Shown: positions 22,851 through 35,268 of the stretch, piece after piece
Numbering within the stretch: the stretch's first letter is position 1
Layout: the number at the start of each line of letters is the position of its first letter
Assembly (NCBI GenBank): GCA_020205615.1
Contig: CM035171.1
Coordinates: 4,384,267-4,448,266, forward strand
DNA: 64,000 bases
Direction of reading: 5' to 3'
DNA from: Panax quinquefolius
Lineage: Eukaryota > Streptophyta > Magnoliopsida > Apiales > Araliaceae
Made by a program: the position numbers and the translations under genes
Notes under the pieces: generated by a model
The model's input: only the letters and a program-made list of their open reading frames with translations
The model's database searches: none
What the model was told of the DNA's origin: nothing

Positions 22851-23533
22851 GTTTTGATGACTCTGGGAATTGAGGAGAGAGAAAGATTGGTTGAAATGGA
22901 GAATCTGTAACTAAACCAAATGGTGAAAATCAGATCTTCAGCAATCTACTGGATGTTTATCCTTTAATTGAGTTTCTTCGAATTTTGAATGAATTTGAAT
23001 TAATTTAGCAATCTGGGAATTCATGTGCTAAGAGTAATAGGTTTATTTGAACGACAAAGTTGAAGATAGGATAGGATTCAGTTTTTATTTGAATGTCAAA
23101 GTTGAAGACATGATTTCGGTTGTTATTTTAGAGGGGTTGTGAAGGGTATTTTTGTAATGGATATTTAGGAGTATTAATTAGGATGGACAGGTGTTGAGTT
23201 TTTAGAATGACAGATGTTAAAATATTGTGTTATAGACTGTATTTTAGTATATATAGATAATAGATTTTTATCCATATAAAATTGTGCTCATTAGTTGTTA
23301 AAGAGATTAAATTCTACTTGATTTGTTATTATTTATCCATAATTTAAAAAAGGATGGGATATAATTAAGATAATTGGTTTGTTATTATTTTTCCATAATT
23401 TAAAAAAGGATAGGATATAATTAACATAATTGGGACATAATTAAAACTATTTAAGATGGACAAGTGGTGAATTTGTAAAAAGACATTTGTCAATATATGG
23501 TGCCATGTACTGTGATTTAGTATATATAATAGA

Positions 23534-23720
23534 TTTATCATATCTTTTATAAATTCACATTGAGGATTGGGTAATATCTCCTATAATTATTTAAATTGAC
23601 TTCAAACTAAAATTTAGTCTTAAAATTTACAGATCCACATTGAGGATTGAGTAATATTAACTTCAAACTAAAATTATTATTATTATTTTAAATTGACTTC
23701 AAACTAAAATGTATTATTAT
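23534..23720. repeat. Right-hand continuation of the Helitron C target repeat
   Basis: It begins TTTATCATATCTTTTATAAA and includes ACATTGAGGAT, CTATAATTATTTAAATTGAC and TTAGTCTTAAAATTTACAGA. These match 667-756, plus one or two further degenerate units to about 23710. Confidence 0.75.
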
Positions 23721-24410
23721 GAATTTATAAGGAAAAGAAGAAGAAGCAAATTGTGCTTAGATGATGTGTCTGTTTAATATATTTAACCTAAGCCAACAAG
23801 TCTAATAAATTTTTAATTTTACGCAGATAAAGTACGTTTGACTCACTAATTAATTTTTTATGAATGCAAACTTTGTTACACATGCATGTTATAATAATAA
23901 TTTAAAAAAAATATGAAGTGATTTTAATTTTAAAATATATAGTTTCATATTACAAATATTTTATGCATATACTTAAACCATAACATTATAATTTTTTTTT
24001 AAAATAAAATGACTAGGATTTCACCCATTTATGGAGTCCTATCATACTACAGTTTGGTAAACTCCAAGCACTAGGAATAAAAGATTAATATTAAGGGTCA
24101 ATGATCTATTTAAATAAAAAAAATAAATTAATTAACAAATAAAGAAAAGAGGAAAATCAAAACAATGTGTATTATGTGCACAGAATGTCGACATTTGAAT
24201 TTACGGCTAATCGAGCTGTTTGTTAATTTGTTTCCTTGAACATGCAAGTTAGTCAACTCGAAAATCCCGCTCCTTCGATACATACTACTATAATAACCTA
24301 TTTTGAATTTCATTTGACAAAGACGTTCAGATTCTTTCAACTTAATCTAATGACTCACATTTCATCTCACATAAAAAAAAAATTTGCCCAAATTAAATTC
24401 ACTCTACACT

Positions 24411-24441
<31 letters not shown>

Positions 24442-24819
24442 TAATAGCAATAGTAATAATAACAATAATAGTAATAATAATAATAATAGTAATAATTGCA
24501 AATAATTGTAATAATAACAATAATAGTAATAATAATAATAATAGTAATAATAACAATAATAGTAATAACAACAAACAGCTCACTTCCCGCCAATTTTATA
24601 TTAATCTTGATTAGAGGGAGGGGAGGGAGAGGAGGACGAAAACAGCTATTCTTCAACTGAATAAATTTAATACGTATTAAGAGTACGTATTTATATTTAT
24701 ATACTCCATGAAACTGGATTGCATTGCACCACTTTGAAGTACATTGAGATCGAGCCTTATACAGAGAGATACATATAATATACAAATTGATAACTTACCT
24801 TTTGCTGATATATGAACAT
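23720..24819. other. Intergenic DNA downstream of the receptor kinase
   Basis: AT-rich, no gene seen. Part of 24.4-24.8 kb is presumably 3' UTR of the kinase gene. It contains the trinucleotide array at about 24413-24571. Confidence 0.5.
24413..24571. repeat. (AAT)n/(AAC)n imperfect trinucleotide array
   Basis: About 158 bp of ATA/AAT units interrupted by AGT, ACA and GCA, lying 250-400 bp past the kinase stop codon. All frames give poly-Asn, poly-Ile or poly-Tyr, so overlapping ORFs are not genes. Confidence 0.9.
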
Positions 24820-27800
24820 TTACTCCCTATCTGATGCAACTGAATTAACTCCCTTCTCCTCCCTATCTACGTTTGAGAGTGACGAAGATTCAGTATATGG
24901 ACCTTGGGTTGATATACTTTGGGTTTGGGTCGGATTCTGCCAGAAGTGGTTTCTTATGGCTTTAAATTTTGGATTAATGGTTGAAAACCCAGGATCCGAT
25001 AGCAAATCCTGAACAGCAGTCCGGCCTTCTAGCATGCTCACCACTTGAGACATCGTAGGCCTCAGAGTCGGCGCTGCATTGGTACACAAGAGGGCTACAT
25101 TTAGCATGGTCATTGCTTCCTCTGATGAATATTCAGACCCCAATGCTGGATCAACCAACTCTAACAAGCTCCCTCTTTCTTGCAAAACATAGGCCTGGAA
25201 AAGAACCCATATATCATAAACATGCATGTTAACTTGTTATCAAAATCAACCGTGATACTTTTACTTTTACTTGAAAGCTAACTCAGAGTTTAGAAATCAC
25301 ATGCATAATTTCTAATAAATTTAGGGTAAAAATGGCACAAAAATATATATCTTTGAAATTATAAAATTTTTAAACGGGACTCATTTCAAATGATACAGAT
25401 GGAGCAATGCAACAGAGAGAATTGTTTTGTTAAATTTACCCAGTCAAGTAGGTAAACAAATTCTTCCTTTGGCCTGTAGTTTGTGTTGCTTTTACCGCTA
25501 ACAATTTCCAATGCAACAACTCCAAAACTGTAAACGTCTGCTTTGTCAGTTAAATAACCACGCATTGCATACTCAGGAGCCATATAACCTCTGCAGAACC
25601 ATAGACCAATAGAAGCGAGCTTCAGTATATGATGTTACTGTCTCTATGCTTAAAATAAAGATGTCCAAAATCAAATGTTATCACAAAGGACACTGGTTGC
25701 CTTATAGTGTTTCCTGTGAAAATCACAACTTCTGTACATTTACAATAATATTACATACATACATATAATGGGGTTTCAACATCTCCTATAAAAAAAACTA
25801 TAGAATTAAAACTTACATAGTTCCCGCAATCCTTGTGCTGATATGGGTATTACCATCATCATTAAGTTTTGCCAAGCCAAAATCAGATATCTTTGCATTT
25901 AGATCCTTATCAAGTAGCACATTGCTAGTTTTGATGTCCCTGTGCACAATTTTAAGTCTCGACTCTTCATGGAGGTAGAACAACCCTCTGGCTATGCCTA
26001 GGCATATTTTCCACCTCATAGACCACTCCAGCTTTAATCTAGATGTTGCGTCTCTTCCTGTTGAAATTCAATATACAAGAATTGTTAAGTTTATTGTGTC
26101 AAGACAAAAAAAAGAAAGATTAACAGTCACAATTATATGTGTACTAGCACTACAAACCTTACCAAAAAGTGCACGGGAGAGACAATTATTTTCCATGTAC
26201 TCATAAATCAATGATAACTGGTTTCCTTCAACACAACATCCATACAGCTTTACTAGATTAGGATGTTGCAATGCAGATATCATGCCTATTTCATTGACAA
26301 ATTCGCGAGTCCCTTGTTTAGACTTTGATGAAAGTTGTTTTACTGCAATTATTGTTCCATCCGCTAATAGGCCCTATACATTAGGGAACAATAGAAAACA
26401 AACTTTTTACTAAGAAAGCAGAGGAAGATTAGAACATTTATTGTACAATCAACTGTTTAAAAGAAGAATGAACATTACTATTATGTTATTACTTAAATAC
26501 CAGAAGCCAATATGTTCGTTTCTCGGTTTATTACAATGTTTAAATCTTTCTCTCTCAAGTCCGTAGATGATATCTTATCCCAGAACTTTGTATCCAAGTC
26601 CCAGACAGAATACTAGTAAAAACACTGAGTAATCCCTTCAGAATCTTTTCACCTAATTTATTAAGGGGAGTTAAATATCTTATGTAATATTATTCGATGA
26701 ACAGTTTTAGAGGATGAAGTGAAGTTGAGTCTTTGCTGGACTCCCGGGAAAAAATAACTCAAGAAATAAAGCTAATGAAACAATATATATGGACTAGTAA
26801 TTGTCCGTGTCTGAAGGTATAACGAAATCCTCCCTCTCTCTCCGTTTCAACAATCCCACTTTCATTTCCTCTCTCTCCTCCTTCCTCTCCCACCACCCTT
26901 TCCCACCCAAATCAATTAGAATGAATATGAACCGTCCTTGTGCTTTCCCGTCCAAATCATTTAGAATGAATCTGAAACATTCTTGTGTTTTCCCGCCCAA
27001 ATTCAAAATGGGTTCTATCTATATTATTAATATAGATGTTTACAAAAATCGGAAAGTACTTTTATTAAACATAGATTATATTACAAGCTAGACGTACTAC
27101 ACAAAGCTATACCAACAACTCATTTATCACCTAGCAACATTTATTAGTTAAGATACTTAGTGAGTTAGTTATATTAAATAGCAAATGTTGATTGTGTAGT
27201 AAACAATATCACCTTATATACTGAACCAAAACCACCTTCTCCTAGTTTGTACGCTGGATCAAAGTTTTTGGTTGCAGCTTTAATCTGTCTTAATGTAAAA
27301 AGTCCGGTTTGTAGGTCTAGGCCTTTGAGCTCTGTTCAATATGCATTGCATGGAAAGTTAGTATACCATCTTTCAACATGATTTGAACCCATCGTTGAGC
27401 ACAATAACATAAGAAATTGAAATAACACATCAAGTTTACAATGGTTGAAACTGAACCAAAAAGATAAAACTTCTAGCAAGCAACATACGAATAAAACTGA
27501 GCCGATAAGATTATAGATAATACCATCACAATATTCTGAACTTGAAGGTAAATTTCTCATTGTCTTTGTCTCCTTCAGATAAACTAGATGATAGTGAAAA
27601 CTGCCATTTGAGTTTTTAAGAAACTAATATAAGGTATTTACATTATCTTGAAACTGATGGAAACGTTTCCATTTTGTTCTAATATAATTCCAATTAACAT
27701 CATGAAAAGAGAGTGCATAATTTCATGTCAATATAGAGGGGAAAAAGATTTTCATTCTATGACTATAGTCCTTGTGCTAGATTGTATATGAATTGAAAAG

Positions 27801-28380
27801 TTAGACTACTATTTGATTAGTTCTAAACTGAAAGAATCACTTTATAAGTTTATGGCTTCACGCTACCCTGTGTTTGGCATGGATAAGACATATATTGCTA
27901 CCATATGGATGTGTTGACGGAAACTTGAAATCAACATTTATTATATACATAACATACATAACATATGTAAAATTTTCACATTTCATGTCTAAAATATACG
28001 TCCACATTCCAACGGAACTATAAAAGATGTGTTTTTTGTGGGTTTGACAAATTTAGTTCTGGACTTCTCCATTGCAGATCTAACATGTCTAGCACCTCAA
28101 AGGTGTTGAAAGAGTCTGATAGTTGCTCTGCTGAGCTGCCCCCTATGAATTAAGTGACACCCTTCACTAGCAATACTGAAGACAGCAGTTTGTTAGGATT
28201 TGAAGTCATACAAGTATTTATAGCAAGCTGTACCTCTATCTGCTGATATTTTGCCTCCCAGACAGCCTTTCATCCACAGAATATATAGGAGAAGAAAGAC
28301 AAGAAACAATCCCCCAGCCACAGCCCCAAGTACTACACCAACAGGATTCTTTTTTCCATCGATTATAGGGGGTTTGAAGT
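24820..28380 (-). other. Kinase exons 19-24: transmembrane segment, kinase domain, tail
   Basis: Exon 19 encodes the membrane span ([20 protein letters not shown] then ILWMK). Kinase landmarks: GEGGFGSV loop (about 690-697), AVKQL Lys (about 712), NEIGM helix with Glu, HRDIKTSN catalytic loop (Asp about 811, an RD kinase), DFG (about 829), [20 protein letters not shown] (activation segment and subdomain IX), and the [13 protein letters not shown] end. All catalytic residues are present, so activity is expected. The last exon continues into a Ser-rich tail to the stop at 24820-24822. Confidence 0.93.
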
Positions 28381-31300
28381 CTGCATGGAAATAGAAACAT
28401 CACTGTACATTCAAATTCTAGTGACCCGAAAGAAACTGAATAAGATGGGTCTAGAGGTATTTTAAACTTGATAATTTTTCTCCCATCAAAAGCAGGATAT
28501 ATGCATGGCCTGAAGCAAAGAATCTTCTTCATTTATGAATTCTAGATTTGGAGATGTCCTTAGCTTGAGACATAAATGAGATTTCAACATGTCGAAAAGA
28601 CTGACTGCTTAGATACCGACATATAAAAATATCCCCTTTTTTGGGTTTTGGGGGGGGGGGGGGGGGTGTTTGGGTGGGTGGGGAGACTAGCATACAGAAA
28701 TTTAAAAACTGAACGTGTAAATGAAACAGAGACACTTGAAATCCCAATGCAAGAGTTGGCGAGAATCAACATGTACTCATGTTACCTGCCGCAAAGTCGC
28801 TAGACTGCAAACAGTGATTCAACATATTACGTTTTAAATATATGGGAAAGGATTATATCTGTTTTTCTACAGATGATTAAAAATAGGCCCCAGTCTGTTT
28901 TTAAACTACACTCAAGATTATATTGTTCCCAGAAAAAAAATGAAGAAGGTTATTTTCAATGGTATTTTCAGGAAATTATTAAGTAGCCTAAATAAAAGTT
29001 AGTGCAATAAAATGTTGCTCATAAAAAAATCGTAATTAATAGCTTACTAGGTTCAACTGATATAGCTGATACAAGGGGACCATAAAATCCTCTCTCTGGG
29101 ATTCCTGTAGTGCCTTTTCCAGCCCAATAAAAGTGAATCTTCAGTGTGTGGCTGTATACAGCTGCAATAAAAGTCTTTATAATGGGCTTCCCAGCCCCAC
29201 CAGCCTCAGCTTCAATATTAAAGTCCTTGAGTACCAACTTCCCCTATATAGAAGCATAACAAAGATTTAACATCATTTCCATTATGAATTACAAAAATAA
29301 AAACTCTCCCCTCCCTTTCTTCCCTTGTCATAACTTGTTCAGTTACCTGGATGTAGACATCAAATATACGCTTCCCAAGGCTGTTAAACGATTTGTCACT
29401 AGTGAAAACAATCTCCGCAAAATGGAGGTTGACGGTGTAATTCCCATTTCCAAGACAGAGTCCATAGTAAGTTAGAGAAATAGGAGATGCACGTGCTGTT
29501 CTATACAGTTCTATTATGGGTGCAGCGACATTATTCAGTGCAGAAGTGTTTGTATTAATATAGTCATCTGCATCAAGATCATTGTCCATGAAAATTCCTG
29601 TGCTGCTGAATGCCCAGTCCTGTCGCAAGTAAAACATTGAAGCTCCTCTTGGTTCTGAATCAGGTTCGAACTTGGTGTTGTTGATGACCACTTCCTTGCC
29701 ACCACAGTTAATGTGCAAGGAGTAACTATCTGTTTAAAGTTGACAAGTAAGATGAGAGATGTAGAAAAAGAAACTGCAGCTAAGAATGGAAAGTAATGAA
29801 CACTGCCATGATTTAAAAAATGAACACTAAAAAAGTTTTTCACAAGGTAGATAGATTGAAATGGAACCAGTTACCAGTGTATGTAATCTGTGATTCTTTT
29901 CTATTTAGTGAATAGTCAGTGTCTAATAGAATTGTCAGTGAAGTTCCAAAATTTCAGATAATTTGGGTTTCCACCAGCTTAATGTTATCTAACAGATGAT
30001 GCCAGTGATTTTTGCTGCATGTTCTCTTTTATCTTTTTTTTTAAAGAAATTTATTTATTTATTTACTTGCAGTTTATGTATCGAATGTAATAATGGATAA
30101 TGTAATTGAAGCCTTAAAAAATTAAAGCAAATAATAAAACTGATTACACATGAAGAATTTTCCCCTCAAATAAATTATTTTGCACTTTACAAAATTAATA
30201 ACGATGATAATGATAATAATAACGAAAATATCTAAGTTTACTCACGCTGACTACTGAGAGAAGAACACGGAAAGTTTTGCTTGAGGCATGGATTAACTTT
30301 AACTCTACAGGACAAAAGAAAAATAAGCACTATTAGTAGGCTGCATATAAGCTTTGGTCGCCGAATACGCTAGTCAAAGGTCTAGACTTTTATTTGAACA
30401 ACAACCAACAACCGCTAGGGAAAAAAATACTCCTTGTAAGAATCTTAACAGAGAACAGTTAATGTGCAAAAATCAATGAAAAAACTGCTTGTGTTTAAAA
30501 CAGAGAAAAAGAATCTTACACTTTATCTGCTGATGAAGAGTAGCTTTCCACTAAGTTTCTGGAGCAATGGATGAAAAGTTCGGTATTACAACTATATAAA
30601 GCTGTACAGTAACAGAATAAAAGTACAAACAACATGACACTTACACACTCCCACTTGGACATTCCAATGGAGTTGAGCTTTCCCAAGTGAAACTGTTGAA
30701 AGAAATATCTCTGCACCAACATGGAAGATTGAAACAAACAAAAAATCAGCAGCTTCAGCAAAAACAATAACTCTGCAATTTATTTTTTCTTTATTTCATT
30801 TCCTATTTTATCAACTATGTCTCCTGGATTTTGCATGTTGACTGAGTGCCAAACACAGTAGAAATTTGTGGTTATAAAGTGGGGCCGGATCTTTGTGTCT
30901 GATAGCCAGCAACCAAGTATAAGCACATAATCAGTATTAACATAACTCCTCCTGTCGCAAGTTAAATCAAATAATCTAGTAAAGTATCAAAGAGAAATCC
31001 ATACCCATTCTTGTTTCGCGATAAGATCCATTCAGGTATAGACCCAGTAAGTTTGTTCCCTGTCAAATAACTATAAACAACATAGGCAACTAAGTGTTGA
31101 TAAGCATAAGACTGAAAAAGAAAGAAAATTTCTGAAGGATATAAACTTACATGAAATCTGCTTTTGCTAACCGGATGAAAGATGATGGAATTTCACCAGT
31201 TAAGTTATTGAAACTGAGGTCTCTACATTGACGAAGCAATTAGATAAGTTTCCAAATACATTAGACTGCTGATACCAACTCAAATTATAAAGTCCCTTAG

Positions 31301-34300
31301 TCAACAGGAAATATGAAATTATAGAGACTTAAAGGTGCAAGAATTAATCCATAATAATCAATTCGATCTTTTAACATAGATAAGAGAAGAACACCTATAA
31401 CATGTAGAAAATTATAATATTTTCAAAATATTATTACAAAAGGAACTGGTAAGAACAAAAAAAATATATGGCCCCATAAATATTCATAACTTGTACTACA
31501 ATAAATATAGTAAAAAGGGTTGTAATTTAAATTAGCCATTATGTAATTAAGATCTTTCTAACTCCACGCATTCAACGTTTCATTTGTTTCAGGAAATTTA
31601 TTCTATCTCGATAGCTTCATTGCACAAGGATTTCAAAAGAAGTTGCACATTTTATTAACTCAAAATTATGAATATTGAAATATAATATTGCATAAGATAG
31701 TTTTGAATAGCTTGATTCAGAGGACATCAATAAGGCTGGTGCTTATTATCTGGAAAGTGGCATTCAACTTAGTCTCTGCTTTTTCTATATTATAACAACA
31801 ATAATGGGAGTTCTCAACGACCATTCCTGCATCTACTTTTGATAATTGCAAAACAGAGATGCATCTTCTGCTGAATTCCAAAAATATAGAAGGAAAAACA
31901 CTAAAAAGAAAATGGTTACTATAGACAATTATTAGTGTGAAGTATAACATACTTACAAAGTTTTCAGTTTTGTCGTCTCCCCAATATATTCAGGGATCTC
32001 TCCATCAATTAAGCAATTCCTCAGTATCCTGCATTGCATAATTGAATTTAAAATCTTATCTGAAGATTTGATAAAGTGTCTTTAGAGTGAAGAGATAAAA
32101 TCTCACAACGTCTTCATTGACTCCATACTCACTGGTGGGAAACTAGATCCTCTACCTTTCAAGTCACTTATCCTCCTAGAATCATAAAAAATAAACAAAA
32201 TATATAGAAAGAAAAGAAGAAGAAAAAACACATTATACCATCATCCCACTTACAACAAAATATGTAACCATATGCAAAATAAGAAAAAGAAAATTGAATT
32301 GCATACAGATCACTTAAACTTGTCAGGTCAGAAATGCTAGAAGGAATGGGACCCTCAAGAGAGCAACCTTGCATGTGCCTGTAAAATAATGCAAATAACA
32401 TCTTTTACAGAAGCAGATAAAATAATTTGAAAGGAAGGTGACATTAGCCCACTACTTTTCTCAGCTTTCTGTATTTCATTCTTAAATCTCACTGCAATCT
32501 CCATAATTAGTACCAAAAGAAAATCCAATTTCAAAAATGATATTAACAAAGCTTACAGTTTCTCAATCTTTGTCCAGGTCCCAATAAAATCAGGTATTTT
32601 TCCAGTGATGTTATTGTCACTTATCCTCCTACAGTTTGTCAAAAAAATAATGTCAAGTAGAAATTACAAGCAATCTCAGAAGTCAGAACTGTAAATGGAA
32701 TTCCAAAAATGAAGTGAAGAAGATTCAAGTATATCATAAGTCATAATAAAAAAAACTAGATTTTAACTCCCGTCTTTACTCTACACGACGAACATGTTTT
32801 TCCCATCACTTTTTTTTTCTCTATTCTTTTTTTAGAACCCTAAAACAGACACTGAACCAGCACACAAAAAGAAATTCTAAAAAAAGAAGCAAAACTTTTA
32901 CGCCGTCTTACTGTGATTAAGAAGAGAGATAAATCTCAAAATTTTTATTTTTAAGAGGAAAAAAAGGTAACATTTTTTAGTGAAATTTACTTATTACCAG
33001 AAATATACTTGACCAAGTGTAGTACTAGATACAAATGGTTCGACAGTTGTAAGAAATTGGACTGGACACATCGGTTACATAAGGAAGAAAATGTATACTT
33101 ACATATCAGTCAAGTTGGCCAGGTTGGAAAGTGTCACCGGCAATTCTCCTGTGAAAGCATTTGACGATAAAACACTGAAAGAGTGAATATTATGATATTA
33201 ATAACTTTTATTGAAAAATATAATAAAGACAGTTAGTGCCGTCCATATCTCAAGTAAGAAAAGTGCATGATAAGGTGAAACCATTACAGCCTCTGTAAAT
33301 TGATCAAGTTTCCAATAGCTGTTGGGATGGGTCCTGAAAACTGATTTCCTTCTAAACTCCTGCAATTTCCAAATATCGATATTAACTTGATGGCAATTTT
33401 AAGCATCTGTTACCTAGACCAACCAAAGTACCATTACTAAGTTGGTTTAAGTTAGCCATGAAAATAATGACCAAATAAATGGGAAGGATTTAGGCCAGTC
33501 TCTAAACTATCATCCAACAATATCCATGGACTTGCTCTTTTTATGTGGTTGAATAGGAGTTTTTCAGTACAAGGGTTGGCAAAGTAAAGAATTAAGCAGA
33601 ATCAACTTAATGTCAAGTCAACATTATATGCATATAGGATCAAGATACAATGAAGTTTGGTCCAGTAACAAAAGAATTAAAGCTTCACATAGTATGAACT
33701 TGGAGCCATACTATGTCTACGTTGACCAATTGTTAGAATAATTACAAGTCATAAGAGCATTTAGAAGATATTTAACGTACAGGTTTGCTAGACTGATAAT
33801 CTTTGTAAGTGCCTTTGGAAATTGGCCGGATAATCGATTTCCCATAAAAGAACTGCATGTTCAATCAGAAACACATTCATTCGTGAGAAATTTATATAAA
33901 GAGACAATGGAGTGAATATGGTGGCATTGGTGCGTACAGATCAGCCAAGTGCATAGAAGCCCACTCGAGAGGTATAGTGCCATTTAGTAAGTTGCGACTC
34001 AAGTCCCTGGATGAAAGTAACCATATAATCAGAAGTGCTTTTAATATTCAAACTAAAGGCAGACTTAATATCTAATCTCCATCTTTAATACGTAGAAATT
34101 ATTTGAGTTTGAATACCATTGTGAATGTCGATACCACTAATCTTTTGAAAGTTATACCAACCAAGGGAATAGATATATTCAAATTTAACTAAAATTGTAG
34201 TATTAATGGATTTTTCTTACAGGCTTTTAAGGTGGCGCAGCTTGGAAAACTCTTGTGGAACACCTCCTGAAAAATTTTGGGCTTTCAAAGCTCTGCAATT

Positions 34301-35230
34301 TTTTTGTACTGCAAATTAGAACAAGTTGCTAGAAATATCCATTCACATAATTAGAAGATATAAGTCAATAAAGAAAACTTTGAGCACAAGGAATTAGCTC
34401 AAGTGGTCATGAGACAAGTGACTAGTGTCTTTGAAGACATATTGGGGCCACCCACACGGTTTACTATGTGATTTCTCACTGTACGTGATTGGTGAGGTAT
34501 TGTGTTATTGTGTGCACCTAGTAGTTCCGACGCATACCAAGGTATTGGCTGCGAGTTCCTCATAAATAAAATACATAAATTTTTAACATTTTTTTTCCTC
34601 TATTCATTTTAGAGAAGGAAGTTTCACCACTACCCTAGTCCCTATATTCAATTTTCCAGCAGGGGCTTAGCGGTATTAAAAGTAATACTCCCTCGGTTCA
34701 AAATTGGTATTCTTTCTTCAAGATAGAAAAGGTTTCGTGTCTAGAGCATGATGGTTTCTCATTTCTCTTGTTTTTATTGGTTTGAAAAAAAATGAAATTT
34801 CTATAAAACTTGGTGTTCTCTTTATGTATTTTAACATTTATTAATTCATACATGTCCAGTTTTCTTAAAGGCTAGTGTGAGATTGTGTAGGCATTTCATT
34901 TGAGCTACACATAAATTCATCAAATTTTCAAATATAAGATATAGGAAAATCTCTTGGAAAGGCAGCATTGGATGCTTTATAGTTTATTCTAATACCAATG
35001 GAATAAAAAAGATTATTGTGACTAATCCTTAACCCAAAACATTAATAAATAAAGGATGTGCTCCACTTTCTTGCTTGTAAAATCATTCATTCAATCTTAA
35101 GTCGTGTCCTTTTTTTTTACAAAATAGTGTATTATCTTAGGCTACAAATGTGACAACCCAGATTTTCGGAAAATTATTAAAATAAGAATTTAAGAAATAA
35201 AATTCTTATTTTGAAATGTTTTGAGTTTGA

Positions 35231-35268
<38 letters not shown>

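Larger units (their letters stand above)
16903..23258 (-). mobile_element. Helitron B (innermost, gene-capturing, 6.36 kb)
   Basis: The 3' end on the minus strand is CTAG at 16903-16906 with a strong hairpin just inside (CCCGCCGCAACGCGCGGG), flanked by A16902. The 5' end TCTATATATACTAAAATACA occupies 23239-23258, flanked by T23259. No target duplication, as expected. It landed in the last 7 bp of Helitron A. The interior carries exon-like pieces on the minus strand with GT-AG borders from several unrelated genes, the pattern of Helitron gene capture. No transposase was seen, so it would need helper proteins. Confidence 0.85.
14161..23265 (-). mobile_element. Helitron A (inside C, interrupted by B)
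   Basis: The minus-strand 3' end CTAG at 14161-14164 is flanked by A14160 and preceded inward by the hairpin GCCGCAAAGCGCGG. The 5' TC is at 23264-23265, flanked by T23266. Helitron B splits A between 16902 and 23259. Joining 16891-16902 to 23259-23265 gives a 19-bp terminus identical to that of Helitron C. Own length is about 2.75 kb (14161-16902 plus 7 bp). AT-rich and non-coding; no Rep/helicase. Confidence 0.82.
757..23533 (-). mobile_element. Helitron C (outermost, carrying nested insertions)
   Basis: Helitrons start with TC, end with CTAG after a GC-rich hairpin, and insert between A and T. On the minus strand the 3' end is CTAG at 757-760, preceded inward by a short GC hairpin (CCGCAACGCGGG). 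The 5' end reads TCTATTATATATACTAAATC at 23514-23533. The outer bases are A756 and T23534, as expected. The 5' terminal 100 bp resembles those of Helitrons A and B. Remaining own sequence is the left arm (757 to about 1.2 kb), probably some of 13.84-14.16 kb, and the right arm (23266-23533). The rest is later insertions. No Rep/helicase gene was recognised, so it is non-autonomous as seen. Confidence 0.8.

Noticed and set aside
24236..24785. ORFs rich in Asn, Ile or Tyr on both strands
   Set aside because: They are translations of the AAT-type trinucleotide array in different frames.
28786..28804. 19-nt segment as a constitutive kinase exon
   Set aside because: It shifts the frame and gives a stop at the junction; exons 18 and 19 join in frame without it. 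Kept only as a possible alternative exon.
34606..35060. Stowaway MITE starting at ACTCCCTCGGTTC
   Set aside because: Only one end was seen; no inverted partner or second TA within 500 bp.
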